From Symbiodinium natans (lineage: Eukaryota > Sar > Dinophyceae > Suessiales > Symbiodiniaceae), in contig CAJNDS010002430.1 in assembly GCA_905221605.1 (NCBI GenBank), positions 313,520-377,519 of the forward strand: a stretch of DNA of 64,000 bases, given 5' to 3'. The notes beneath the pieces are model-generated. The model had not been told where the DNA came from, made no database searches, and was given only the letters and a program-made list of their open reading frames with translations. A program made the translations under genes and the position numbers. Of the stretch, positions 33,201-43,070 are shown in pieces. Numbering within the stretch: the first letter of the stretch is position 1; each line of letters starts with the position of its first letter.

Positions 33201-36200
33201 CAGTGGCACGCAATGTCACGCAGTCTAGGACACCTACAAGTCTACACTCCTTGCCAGCGCCAGCTTTCGTAGAGCGCTCACTGGTTGGACTCGGCTCAGT
33301 CCTCAGTTCATGCGCAGAACCGGCATTTGGGCATTGGGTGCGCCTGCGTGATCCTGAGGCTGGTGGTTGTCATAAGCAAGCATCAGGGCGAGCGAGAAAG
33401 TTGGGTGGTGCAAGCCTGGGCTCGCCTTACATCCATGAGCCCTGACAGCACGTCAGGAATAGTGTGAGATGCAGTTCACTCACTTGGGCAACGCTGGGCA
33501 GAAGCTTGTAGATGTCCTTTTCTGCCTTGCGCCAGCAGACCATTCAAACCCAGGTTGGAGCTGGTGGATGTCAGGACGCTTCTGTGAAACATGGCGAGCG
33601 TTGCGAATCACAGAGCGTGTGACGGCGCAGGAACACGAGATGCGATCACAAATTTGACGAGATCCTGAGAAATTGGCCTCGCATGGCCGAGCTGGCGTTG
33701 AGGTCGTTGAAAGGCAAGGGCAGAAGCATTGCACGGGGATGGAATGTTGAGAAGCTGCAGGTATCCCGACCGCAAGTTGAGGTGCTTGCATCTTGTAGCT
33801 GATCTGACTAACCTAAGGGTACTTGTCCATTAGCAAACAGCTCAACAGAGCCCCTGAATCATTGGTGTTACTTGGTCGAGGGCGAGGAAGTTGAGAAGCA
33901 TACGGCCGCTCTCGCCCAGGTCAGGACCCAGTGGGTGAGGCTTGCTTATCGGCTGAATGGTCTGCTATTGCAGGAGCAGGCATGGCATGTGGCAAGCTAG
34001 ATGCCTTGAATTTTGCCAGACTTGCATGTTGCCCCTGCTGGCACAGCTCTTGCATCGCAGGTCCATCATGCATCTCGCCTGACGCTCAAGCGGCAGACGC
34101 TGGCAATGGCCACTCTAACTTCAGCAGAAGAGGCTGCCAAGCAGGCACGCCAACACAGACGAACGCAGCACCTGCGAGTTGGCTACACTGTCTGTACCCT
34201 AAACCCTAAACCCTAAACCCTATGCCCTAAACCCTAAACCCTAAACCCTAAACCCTAAACCCTAAACCCTAAACCCTAAACCCTAAACCCCAAACCCTAA
34301 ACTATACCATCGCTTTCACATCCCGTCAGGTGGCCAAGGATGCCTTGGAGAGCAAAGCCACGTAAATGCAGTTGGCCGCAGCAGTTTTGGATGCCCATAA
34401 CATCCCGACGAGTGACGCGCCGTTCGCACTTCTCAAGGTTTTGAAACGATGGATCCTCCTCGCGCACGTGGTGATGCAAGCTCAAAATTCCAGATCGGAG
34501 GCATCGGGGTCCTCTTGCCGATGGTTCGACCACAGCGGGACTTGCCGGTTGAGCGCCTGAATGCCGCAGGATGCGATGGTCTCCGATGTGACGAGTGTGC
34601 TGAGGGACCGTGAAGCACGGGCATCCCGTGCTTTGATCTCCATGCAGGAAGATATGAAGCAGGTTGCCTGGCCTTGGATTATCGCACCATGGCCCAGAAG
34701 CATCAGCGGCACACTGTGATGCTTGTGCTGCACTTTCGAGGCGGCAGATATGTCAAAGACTCGACAGGCCACAAGCTGAACTTCCTGTCGCGAGGTTTCT
34801 GTTCTTGTTCGGCACACAGACAGTACAGGGGGGCCATGCGTAACCATCGTAACAGTCGCCGTCCGGAACCGGAAGTTGGTGCATGCTGAGCTTTGCGCAC
34901 GAGGGCCGTGCACAAAGCAGCAGAACTGCCCAGCAGGTCATTGGCACATGGGCTCGCCTTGCACAATTGTTGTCCAAGGCCGGTGCGCGTCTGTGCACAA
35001 AGAGCAAAGTGGCAATGATGCTGACTTATGTTTAAATGTGCCCAGTTTGCAGGCATGGCCTCGCGTATTTAGAAGGATTGCTCTAATAAGTTTCTAGACT
35101 TCTTTGCACCAGCCAGTACTGACGCAAAACTCACGCTTCACATAGTGGGCCTGCTTAACTCAGCGTCCTTCGGTTAGCCAGCTCTTAGAACATGCAGAAG
35201 GGTGCAGGTCGCACTGGTCACACCTGCCAGGCCAAGCAGATTGCAGCAGAAAAAGAGGCAGGGTTTCTGCCACGGTTCTGCCGGATGCATGGACCATTCC
35301 TCACACTTTGCCGTCGCCGTAGGGTAATTATGGCAGGGTGGTGCAAATGTGGTGCCGCAGTGCGGGTTTACTGAGTTTACTGGGGTTCTCCTGTCCTCGA
35401 AGAAGAATTCGGCATGTGTGGAGGTGTTGCCTCCCTTGTCTCGCATATTGCAGGTGGAGAACCAAGTGGCGCACAAAGCTCAGCAGGCAACCTGTGAGGC
35501 ATCGGGGCCATGTCGCTGCTTGAATCCGCTTCGCAAGGATCATTAGGGTATGTCAACATTACACATGCGGAAGAGCTTGCTGCTAGCCTTAGTTCAGCCA
35601 CCCTTTCTCGAAGATTCCCGCTGCAGGCTCGTTCCTGGCAACTGTTGAATCGCAGCTGGCTTTCAAGCAGCCACAGTACCACCACAGCCCTTGCTTGTGT
35701 GCAGTTGCCTTGCATGTCCTACTTGTGTTGCAAGCCTCAGCAAAGGCTGGATGATGTTTGCATCTGGAGTCAGCTGGAGTTCAGACTACAAGGTGTGTTG
35801 TCATGAAGTGGCATGCATCGGGAGTACCAAAGCTTGCATTCATGCGGTGGCACATGGTGGCACTGCCAGGATTTCAGCTCTGAGGTGGCTGAAACGCTGG
35901 GTTTCATCAAGGAGGACAGCTTAGAAGTGGCATGTGCAGGTTGAAACGGTCTGCCCCAGTGACGACTGGCCCACGGCGTGGGGGTGGGGCAGGACTCGCG
36001 GAACATGCGCATGTCAAAGATCATGGACCTTCGATGGGTTTCTTTGTGCACCAAGCTGTTGTCGGAAGAGAAGGCGCCCCCGCATGCCGAGTTTGCCTTC
36101 AATAGCAGATGGAAAGAGCCACCGAGGTGTTCCCCGTGTTCTCCTCTGTACTCCTGGTTGACTGCTGTGGTGTTGGAAATTTCTATCTTTGGGAGGGGGG

Positions 36201-36700
36201 TTGGGAACAATACTGTTCGCTGTAGCCGACCCATGCCAGGAGATGTCAGGCATTTGGGGGATTCATGTTCAGGAAGGGGGGATGCTCTGTGTAGTTCCGA
36301 AAAAGCAATCGTTACGTCGCAGTAAGGGGATGCTTCAATACTTCGTACACGGTTCCCTCTGATATCGACACTGCTTCTTGAAAAATGTAGCGGCTGGTTC
36401 AACCCACAGGTTTTTGCACAACAGCCGTCTGAAGGACTCTGCAGGCAGGTTTCATACCCATAGCGTCGCCAAGGTTCTTCAACTAAGGTAGCTAAGGCCT
36501 TTGTGGCTCTTAGAGAGTTCCAGAGGCTTGGAGAGGCGCCTTCTCAGCATAGCGAAATTCCGGTTCTGGGCCACTGGTTTCTAGCTTGTCGGAAAGACTC
36601 GGAAGGCTTCTGGGAGGGTGGCGTTGGGGTGGCAGACAAGCCCTTGGCTCTTGAAGACCGGACTCAGGCATCGACGAGGTTGCGGTTAGTCCACCCCTAA
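30230..36700 (+). CDS. Tryptophan-repeat protein, upstream exons
   Basis: Exon-sized open stretches share a repeat W-x-R-[LM] or close variants with the large exon at 36752. Examples: 30230-30314 (ALKKALRGALAEASGHGIGM); about 30965-31090 (LNSLPDSIQSWIAAVPSIDD); about 32770-32911 (NQRMQETDWMARMRTVVAGA); 33005 on (RTSQQMWRWGRLAAFLNQRK); about 33385-33440 (ESWVVQAWARLTSM); about 33650-33760 (FDEILRNWPRMAELALRSLK); about 33890-33990 (AQVRTQWVRLAYRLNGLLLQ); about 34430-34480 (LLKVLKRWILLAHVVMQAQ); about 34915-35020 (AQQVIGTWARLAQLLSKAGA); about 35620-35660 (QARSWQLLNRSWLSSS). Introns between them hold long CCCTAAA arrays. Exon limits are approximate and the start codon is not located. Function unknown; helical, scaffold-like. 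Confidence 0.6.
30320..30494. repeat. CCCTAAA array (25 units)
   Basis: The longest array in the window. It begins five bases after a GT donor (exon end 30314) and ends at CCCGTCTGTGAAG. It has only two variant units. Confidence 0.95.
30531..30630 (+). mobile_element. Second small dispersed element, copy 2
   Basis: Related to 30014-30126. It contains GAGGGCCCTAT, a T-run, CCCTTTAAGGGG and TAGGGCCCTAATTCCCTC, giving partial internal symmetry around GGGCCCTA. Confidence 0.5.
30638..30720. repeat. CCCTAAA array
   Basis: Twelve perfect units followed by CGGACAAG|GTGGCC, a possible acceptor. Confidence 0.95.
30846..30952. repeat. TTTAGGG array passing into TTCAGGG
   Basis: About six TTTAGGG units are followed by a block of TTCAGGG variants. 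It is inverted relative to all neighbouring arrays in this gene. Confidence 0.9.
32061..32158. repeat. CCCTAAA array inside an intron
   Basis: Fourteen units lie between a GTAAGT donor-like site at 32036 and a CTCCTTCAG acceptor-like site at about 32180. Confidence 0.95.
32524..32623 (+). mobile_element. Introner-like element IE-2, full length
   Basis: 100 bases: GGGTTTCCGACATTAG at the left, ATTTTCGTAAACCC at the right, giving near-perfect terminal inverted repeats. The internal consensus GGTACC, GGGGATCC, ACTATTTGGGGGTCTATATT is intact. It lies in an intron of the tryptophan-repeat gene. Confidence 0.8.
32912..33004 (+). other. Intron made almost entirely of CCCTAAA units
   Basis: The frame joins in phase if 32911 (CTG CAA) is spliced to 33005 (AGC TTC AAG), with GA as donor and AAG as acceptor. 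Of the 93 intron bases about 77 are CCCTAAA units (32918-32994). The exons on both sides carry the gene's tryptophan repeat, which supports the join. Confidence 0.6.
34197..34302. repeat. CCCTAAA array inside an intron
   Basis: About fifteen units with a TATGCCCTAA variant. It begins at GTACCC directly after a coding-like stretch; a CCCGTCAG acceptor lies 28 bases after the array. Confidence 0.95.
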
Positions 36701-36751
36701 TGTATCTTCATATCGTGAGCGTGTGTCGGTTTGTTCGTGTTGCTGTGGCAG

Positions 36752-38398
36752 GCCAGCGACCGGATGACGCAAGTGGGCCGCCTGTCTTTGGCCGCCCGCT
36801 CCAAGCACGTTGTTGCGTTATCCCAGGCGGTGCAAGGGGCTTCTGCTTCATCGGCTCTTATCGGAAGCTGGGCCCGCCTCTTCCTTTCTTTGCAGCGGGT
36901 AGCCGCGGAGGCTGAGCATTCCATTGCCTTCGCCCAGTTTTGTGGAACTGCAGGCAGGAAGTTTCGAGATCGTACTCATGAGTTGACGGCCACCGGCGCA
37001 CAGTGGGCGATCATCCCGAAATGGGTGGGCTTGGTTTTCCGGCTTCTCGGGGAGTCTGACATCAGCAATCGCATCTCGGGGACAGCCGGCATGGCTTGCG
37101 CAGCTCGGACTCGGCTGAGCAACTTGCGGGAGGAGTGTGACGCACTGCTGGAGAAGGCCGCAGGCCAAAAGGCCGCAGAGCAGGATTGGGCGCGATTCTT
37201 GTTCCAGCTAGTTGACATGAAAATGCTGCCCAGCGCGTGGGCGTCTCATCATCGTGACACTGCATCATGGGTGGGGGCGCGCTGTGCCTCCATACAGCGC
37301 GAGGCAGCCAGCTTGGCTGAAGCTGAGTTGCGGCATCGCTTCCTGAAGGAAGTTTGGGCTCGGATGGTCGTGCTCCAGCTTCACGCCAAAGGGGCCCAGG
37401 AGAGGCAAGCCAGCATTCTACAGCACACTGCGGTCATGTCTTCAGCGAAAATGGAAGCCGAGGCATTACGGGCGGAGCTGAAGGAATGCAAGAGGCAGTT
37501 GGAAGCTGAGCGCCAGTTTTCCCGTGAGGAACGCTGGGGCCGGATGGCTTTGGGTATCTTGCGCGACCAGCAGTCCGCTGCTAGCGGCACAGCTTTGAAG
37601 AATGTCACCAGCCGGGCAGCTTCTCAACGAAGGATGTCAGAACTCCACTTTCAGCAGGTGGAAGTACAAAGACAAGAGGAGATGGACATGGTCACAGCAA
37701 AGGCAGCTGCTGAGGTTGCCACAGTTGGAGTTCAGGAGGCTGCTATCCGACGGTGGCAGCTGCTCGTGCTCTTCACGTCTCAGCTGCAATTCCGACTCTG
37801 TAATCAGTATGTGCTCAACGCTGTAGCCACTCAACAGCGAGCCGTGCAGCAGATCGCACTGGAAAACTCAACCATGAGGCCACACTTGGCTGGCTTGCAA
37901 GCCGAAGTGGCGCTGGCTTGGTGGGCACGATTTGCCACGTACCTCTACTTGCAAGCATCTGCACGTGGGACTCGACAAACATTGTCTGCTCTGATAACCG
38001 TGGCGCACACAACACGAGCATCTCAAGCCTTGGCGCCTTGTGTCGAGCACTGGCGTCGCATGTGCCAGCTCCTGATGGGCAAAGCCATGGACGGTTTCGC
38101 TGGAGTGCTGCGCCTGTTGTCTGACTCGCAGAAGCTGCACCGTGCAAAGCATGAAGCTGCAAATGCACGTCAGTTTGCCAAGATGCAGGAAGCCATGCAG
38201 AAACATGCGGCACACGCCGTGTCAGCACACGAAATGCTGCTCCAGGAATCAAAGCGAACCCTTTCGCACGTGAGGCGTTTCAAAAATCCAATCTTGGCAC
38301 CAGATGGTTTGGAAGCTCAATGTGAGCATGCCTTGCAGAAGTGCAGATACATGTTGGAGCAAAGTTTGGTGGCCATACCTCCCGGGGAAAAGCCCTAG
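36752..38398 (+). CDS. Tryptophan-repeat protein, large terminal exon (548 aa)
   Basis: Begins after GTGGCAG and stays open to TAG. It contains repeats of about 60-100 residues, each centred on a tryptophan in an amphipathic helix: ALIGSWARLFLSLQR, IIPKWVGLVFRLLG, AAEQDWARFLFQLV, LKEVWARMVVLQLH, SREERWGRMALGIL, AAIRRWQLLVLFTS, LAWWARFATYLYL and VEHWRRMCQLLMGK. Between them run long charged helices (for example EALRAELKECKRQLEAERQF) typical of coiled coil. The pattern W-x-R-[LMF]-x3-L is vaguely like centrin-binding Sfi1 repeats, but the spacing is longer and irregular. I do not recognise a named family. A structural or cytoskeletal scaffold is the likeliest role. There is no membrane segment or signal peptide. 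Codon use and lack of stops over 1.6 kb make coding certain. Confidence 0.8.
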   Translation, partial: ASDRMTQVGRLSLAARSKHVVALSQAVQGASASSALIGSWARLFLSLQRVAAEAEHSIAFAQFCGTAGRKFRDRTHELTATGAQWAIIPKWVGLVFRLLGESDISNRISGTAGMACAARTRLSNLREECDALLEKAAGQKAAEQDWARFLFQLVDMKMLPSAWASHHRDTASWVGARCASIQREAASLAEAELRHRFLKEVWARMVVLQLHAKGAQERQASILQHTAVMSSAKMEAEALRAELKECKRQLEAERQFSREERWGRMALGILRDQQSAASGTALKNVTSRAASQRRMSELHFQQVEVQRQEEMDMVTAKAAAEVATVGVQEAAIRRWQLLVLFTSQLQFRLCNQYVLNAVATQQRAVQQIALENSTMRPHLAGLQAEVALAWWARFATYLYLQASARGTRQTLSALITVAHTTRASQALAPCVEHWRRMCQLLMGKAMDGFAGVLRLLSDSQKLHRAKHEAANARQFAKMQEAMQKHAAHAVSAHEMLLQESKRTLSHVRRFKNPILAPDGLEAQCEHALQKCRYMLEQSLVAIPPGEKP

Positions 38399-39300
38399 TG
38401 CTCCAGCAGCCTCACTGAAGCGTCAACTTCAACTCATGGAAAAAAGAAGGCAACCGCCATCCAGAAGGGTGCCTCTCGGACAGCCACGGCGCAACACAGC
38501 ACCGTGAGCCAAAAAGTGACACGGAACAATCCCGCTGGCTGTGACTTGTGTTGGTAGTCGTGCCATCACCTGTCGGGCTTTCCTACTACCTCTCCTACAT
38601 GCGCCATCATACGCCACACCCCAGCCGGCTTGAGTCCGAACACGCCGAACAGTGCCGGCAGCGAAGCCGTCCACACCCACACCGATGGGCTGCATGGCTG
38701 ACGGGGGTGGCCTTGGCAGGGTGAGCGGACAAGTCATGTCGCGAGAGCTTTGAACTGAGCTGCCGTAGTCAGGGTGCAACTGCTTTCCCAGCTCCCGCAG
38801 CTGGCATGCTTGCATTCCTGAAAGTTGGTGAAATGCTCCACCTTCACTGTCCTGGACTCGTCGATGGCTCTTTGGGCTTAGGTTTCGGCTCGGGTGGATC
38901 TGCTTTGCAGCTGCGTGCCTGCAGAAACAATGGATGCATGGATTGCTGATTGCAATACGTCTGGCTCGTTGGATTTCTTTCCCGTCCTTGCTCTGGGCCC
39001 TGACAGGTCCCGGACGGTCCCGGTGGTGCAGGTGCGCTTGGGTTCGAACTGCTCATACGCAAAGCTAGGAAAGCGTAGGTCAGTGCAGAATGTACGCCCT
39101 GGGCCACCTTGCTATCCTCCGTGCATGCGATCCCCAGCCTACTTGCAACGTTTCCTTGGCCCCCCTGTCATGAAGTTGGCGTACACCCTAAACCCTAAAC
39201 CTAAACCCTAAACCCCAAACCGTTTGAAACGGCTGAAGGTCGGTCCGCGTGATGTGGTGACAGCCTGGACCGCGCTAGACCCTCTGCTTTTCATGTCTTG
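38399..39300. other. Downstream spacer, no firm gene
   Basis: The first 120 bases after the stop are probably 3' UTR. An open stretch at 38894-39180 has no recognisable domain and ends in a short CCCTAAA tract (39184-39220). Confidence 0.45.
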
Positions 39301-39308
39301 AACTCATG

Positions 39309-39406
39309 CGGGGGTCTACGAAAGCGAGGGGCCTCTAATATAGATCCCAGATAGTAGGATTCCCTTATAACAAGGATCCCAAGAAGGTACTCGAATTTCG
39401 GACACC
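39309..39406 (-). mobile_element. Introner-like element IE-3, minus orientation
   Basis: Reading the reverse strand gives GGGTGTCCGAAATTCG, GGATCC, AATCCTACTATCTGGG and TCTATATTAGAGGCCCC, then CTTTCGTAGACCCCC, matching the family. It is flanked by a perfect 6-base direct repeat CTCATG (39303-39308 and 39407-39412), interpreted as a target-site duplication. No host gene is visible. Confidence 0.8.
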
Positions 39407-39829
39407 CTCATGTCCCTGCTCATCAAGCGTGCTTTAAGGTGACTTGAAGATGGCCCCTAAGGTCAGACGGGCAAGAAACGGCAGCCACAGCCTGAGCGCA
39501 TCTTGTTGGCTTTGAGTCGGTGGCATGCGGAAACAGGGCTTAGGGTTTGTCGGGGTTTCGGGTTTAGGGTAGGATGAAGCAGGTACAGCACAGGCGGGCA
39601 GAGGAAAATGCACCGCTTGCGCAAGTTGCTCGGAGAGAGTGTGCTTTGATCGGGGCGTGGTCGGCTTGCGGAAGTTGTAAACGGCAACTTATTGTTCTAG
39701 GCTCTAGGCATGGCTTGTTTTCCTCTACTCTCGGTGTTGAGTCTTTCATGCTCTCCGCCTCCTCGCCTCCTTGTCCGGCGTCCCGCCCGGCTTCCTGGCC
39801 TGGTCCGTGGAGTGCCCGCTTCCAAAGAA

Positions 39830-40165
39830 CCCCCAAACAAAGTCACTTCCTGGAGCTCCCACCTCCCACAGAGCAGCCTGCAGAGAGTATCCCAGGAGCG
39901 CCCTAAACCCGCCCTAAGCCCGAAACCCTACACCCCATGGAAGCCCGCGGAGAGTCCCGCCAAACATCCCCGGAGTACACCCCCAGTCCCCACCTGGTAT
40001 CCCGGGAGTGCCCAGCGAGTCCCGCCCAAAATCACTAGAGTGCCCAACCTCTGCAGAGCATCCCCAGAGAATCCCGCAAAGAGTCCCGCCAAGTATCCCT
40101 GCAGTACCCACCCCCAGAACATTCCACAGAGTCCTGCGACCGAAGCCTCCAGCGAAGTATCCTTA
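39830..40165. repeat. AGTCCCGCC minisatellite-like array
   Basis: Repeats of the kind GAGTCCCGCCAAnnATCCC, GnAGTACCCACC and CAGAGnATCCC recur with about 40-60 base spacing. The reverse complement of the same family fills 63715-64000. Confidence 0.75.
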
Positions 40166-40479
40166 TAATACGGCTGCAGGGCGAGGATGGTCGAAGTCGA
40201 TAATTTGTTTGTTGATTTATTTTGGGGTCGCGCCCTTGCTTTTGGTTCCGCTCGCCTGTTCTCGCAGTGTTCTGCTTGGTTTCTAGGTTCTGCTTGTTTA
40301 CAGTATCCACCGCCTCTGCTTGTCTTATGAGTTGTAATCCCGAAGCGCCTTAGGAGCGCCAGTTGCTGCGCAGCTCCACATAAGCCTTAAACCCAAAAGC
40401 CAGCTGCCTTTGCCGGCCTGCATGAGGCTTGACGATGGTGGTGGCGATGGTGTCGCTGTCCCAAGATCTATGTTTTCCT

Positions 40480-40547
40480 GGGTAGTTCCGAAATTACGGT
40501 CCCGTTTTGGGGTCCGCCCCCTATTTAGTACGGCACCCTGAACACGA
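40480..40547 (+). mobile_element. Degraded introner-like fragment IE-7
   Basis: GGGTAGTTCCGAAATTACGG, then TTTTGGGGTCCGC and CCCCCTATTTAGTACGGCACCC. It matches the two ends of the family with the middle third missing. Confidence 0.45.
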
Positions 40548-41021
40548 AGCTTCCCATGCCCGACCGCGATGTTCGAGTTGACCTGCAGCTCCACAGCAGA
40601 CTGATGGGGAATCTCCGTGCCCAAGATTGTCATCACCATTCTTATGGCAGACCTGAAAGCCCTGAAACACTGCAGTTTCGTGCACGCTGGTGCGAGGTGC
40701 AGCAGTCCCCACGTCGTCTCCAAAAGCTTGAGCCAGCAGGCACAGTCCTTTTGCACGCTTGTGCCTGCCGCAGTATCACGTATGCTCATGAAGCACGAAT
40801 GTGTGCGGTTTTCATACCCCTGGCGAAGAGAAAGTGCGAGCCCACAACATCGCAGTAGACCCCAATGGGTTTTTGCATCAGGAAGCCGGAGTTGCTGAAG
40901 AGTTGCTGGCTTTGCCCCGACAATGCTGTTGCCAGTGCCCGGTCCGGTCCAAGGTGCAGAGATCCGAAACTCAAATCAGGGTTGATCCCTGATCCATTTT
41001 GTACTCATTGACATCTTAGCC

Positions 41022-42296
41022 ATGGCTGCAACTCTCATCGCCACGCCGGGGAGTGAAGAGGAGGCGCAGCGTTCGGAGGGCATTGGCAAGGCAGCTCAGG
41101 GATTGATCGACGTGGAGAGTTCTCAGACAATATTCAAGCTGGAAACCAGCTCAGTGTACGGGAGCGCCTTCGCGTTCCCGCAGATTGCCAGAAGCTCTGG
41201 CTACCGGAGCGTGTTTGTCAGCTTATGGATACGCGCGTACATGGCGTTGGGGCTGAACTACCTGGTGCAGTTTGCACTGGTGATGTTTGTGGGTGAAGCC
41301 ACCCAGATCATGAACCCTCTGGGCGGACAGATGCACCTTTGCGACTTCGGTGCAGATTTAGATGTTTGCGAGGGCCCAGAGGCACCGTTCCTGCCACGGT
41401 GCACCGGTCCTGGGGGAACCCAGTTCTCACCTTCACGGCTCTACGGCTACACGCAGTGGGCCGTGCAGAAGTTCGCCAAACAGGCACTCCTGGATGTGCT
41501 GCCAGACCAGGAAGACCTCATCAATGAGAAGGTTGATCCTGGAGAATATGGGCTGGAAAACCGCAGCTGCCGTTGGCTGTGCTTGCTTCTGTTCGCACTG
41601 TCAGTGAACCACGAGATCCAAGTTTGCTTTCGCATGATTGCCATGTTCTGGTACCTACCAAGTGATCCTGGCAAGTGTGACTGGATCGAGGTCGACAAGC
41701 AGCAACAGGTTAGCTACCGTATTGCAGGCATGCCCATCCATTGGAAGCTCATCACCGGCCTCACAGTTTTGATCCCCAAGGTGACGCTATGTTACTTTGT
41801 TCTCTTGGAGGGCACGACCCTTCTGATGGATACCTCGGGCATCTTGGACACGGTCCTGGGCGCCATGTCTATGGCTTTCATCTTGAATGTCGACGAGATG
41901 CTGCACGATTGCATGATCACCCTAGCTGGCCGGAATGTCATCGATCAGATCCAGCAGGGACTCCCGGATGAACCTGATCCGCCAGGTACTGCAGAAGATG
42001 CTGAAGCTGGTGCAACGTATCATGCCAAAGGCCCCAAGTTCTTCGATCTCTTGAGGCAGGTGGTCCCACTGCGCCTCCTGTTGACCCTCGTTGTTATGGC
42101 CGTCTTCGTCGATAGGTATTACCAGTTCAAGTGCGTCTACAAGGAGGAACTGGGCATGTGGGTCTCAAAAGACATGTACCTCCCGACCAGAGCTTCCTAC
42201 TCGCTCACAGATTTCTTGTTCAACGGCATCTTCCAGACCGTGGAGAGAAGCTCTGAGCCCTTCTGGACAATGCCCACGCCGTCCCTTCTCAAGTAA
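41022..42296 (+). CDS. Polytopic membrane protein, copy B (424 aa)
   Basis: Full-length paralogue of 26494-27765, with the same five or six hydrophobic segments and the same loop cysteines. Differences are few and mostly conservative, with one added residue in the acidic linker (PDEPDPPGTAEDAEAG). Both copies keep an open frame and many DNA differences are at third codon positions, so both appear to be under protein-level selection. The ATG is preceded by CATCTTAGCC. The frame contains no evident intron, unusual next to the intron-rich neighbours; an origin by retrocopy followed by DNA-level duplication is possible. Function unknown. Confidence 0.75.
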   Translation: MAATLIATPGSEEEAQRSEGIGKAAQGLIDVESSQTIFKLETSSVYGSAFAFPQIARSSGYRSVFVSLWIRAYMALGLNYLVQFALVMFVGEATQIMNPLGGQMHLCDFGADLDVCEGPEAPFLPRCTGPGGTQFSPSRLYGYTQWAVQKFAKQALLDVLPDQEDLINEKVDPGEYGLENRSCRWLCLLLFALSVNHEIQVCFRMIAMFWYLPSDPGKCDWIEVDKQQQVSYRIAGMPIHWKLITGLTVLIPKVTLCYFVLLEGTTLLMDTSGILDTVLGAMSMAFILNVDEMLHDCMITLAGRNVIDQIQQGLPDEPDPPGTAEDAEAGATYHAKGPKFFDLLRQVVPLRLLLTLVVMAVFVDRYYQFKCVYKEELGMWVSKDMYLPTRASYSLTDFLFNGIFQTVERSSEPFWTMPTPSLLK

Positions 42297-43070
42297 CCCC
42301 TGCTTTAGTATGAATGTCCCTGGTTGCAGTTGGCGGAGCCAGCATGTCATTGAGCTCTCTTTCGATCATGTGCGTTTACAAGGCTCCTCCTTCTCTTGGG
42401 ACTGCAATGCTCTTCTTCGACATCAGACATAAGCTGAGCCTACCAGTGTCTGAAAGACAACTGGAAGCCAACTTTTGAATCAGACTTCTGCAATGCAGTT
42501 GGCTTGCAGGAGGTGTTAGGCGGTGATCCTTGGCATCCTTGAGGGCATGCACAGCGTCCACCGAATTTTGAATAAGATGCTTTTTTTTTGGAAGCCGTTG
42601 GAGCTCCCTGGCTCCAAGTCGCATATCCTGGCAAGACCAGTAGCCCTTTCGCCCGCCTGTTGTGTTATGACATTCTTTGTTTACTTTGACTGTCATGTTT
42701 TTCTATTATCATCCGAGTCATCTAGTCATACGATCACATCAGTACACAATATTACTACGAGCCCCAGCTCTGGCAACTCTCTGCCAAGAAGCCCAAGCGC
42801 GCGCTGCGTGCAATGGCCTTTGGTGGCCTTTGGCAACTTCCTTTGGGAATACGGCACCATAGACTCCACAGGGAGAGTGCAGAGACGATGAAAAAACATC
42901 CAGGTCCGGCTGTAGTCATTCTGGGTGGTGTTGAACTCATGTCAGTAGGTCGATCTGCAAGCCGCAAGCCGAAAGTCTTCGCTGCTCCGGTTCAGGTGTG
43001 GTCAGCATGGCATCCCTGGATGTTGCGCAGATCTGTTGAAGGAGGTTTGGTCGAAGGACGGGCATGCTGA

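Larger units (their letters stand above)
40415..43070 (+). repeat. Segmental duplication, copy B
   Basis: Counterpart of 25965-28445. The order of landmarks is the same. B carries an extra degraded introner-like piece (40480-40547) where A has unrelated sequence, and lacks A's poly-C runs. Confidence 0.85.

Noticed and set aside
39574-39906. 110-residue plus-strand open frame
   Set aside because: It overlaps the proline/serine-coding minisatellite and has no recognisable domain or splice support.
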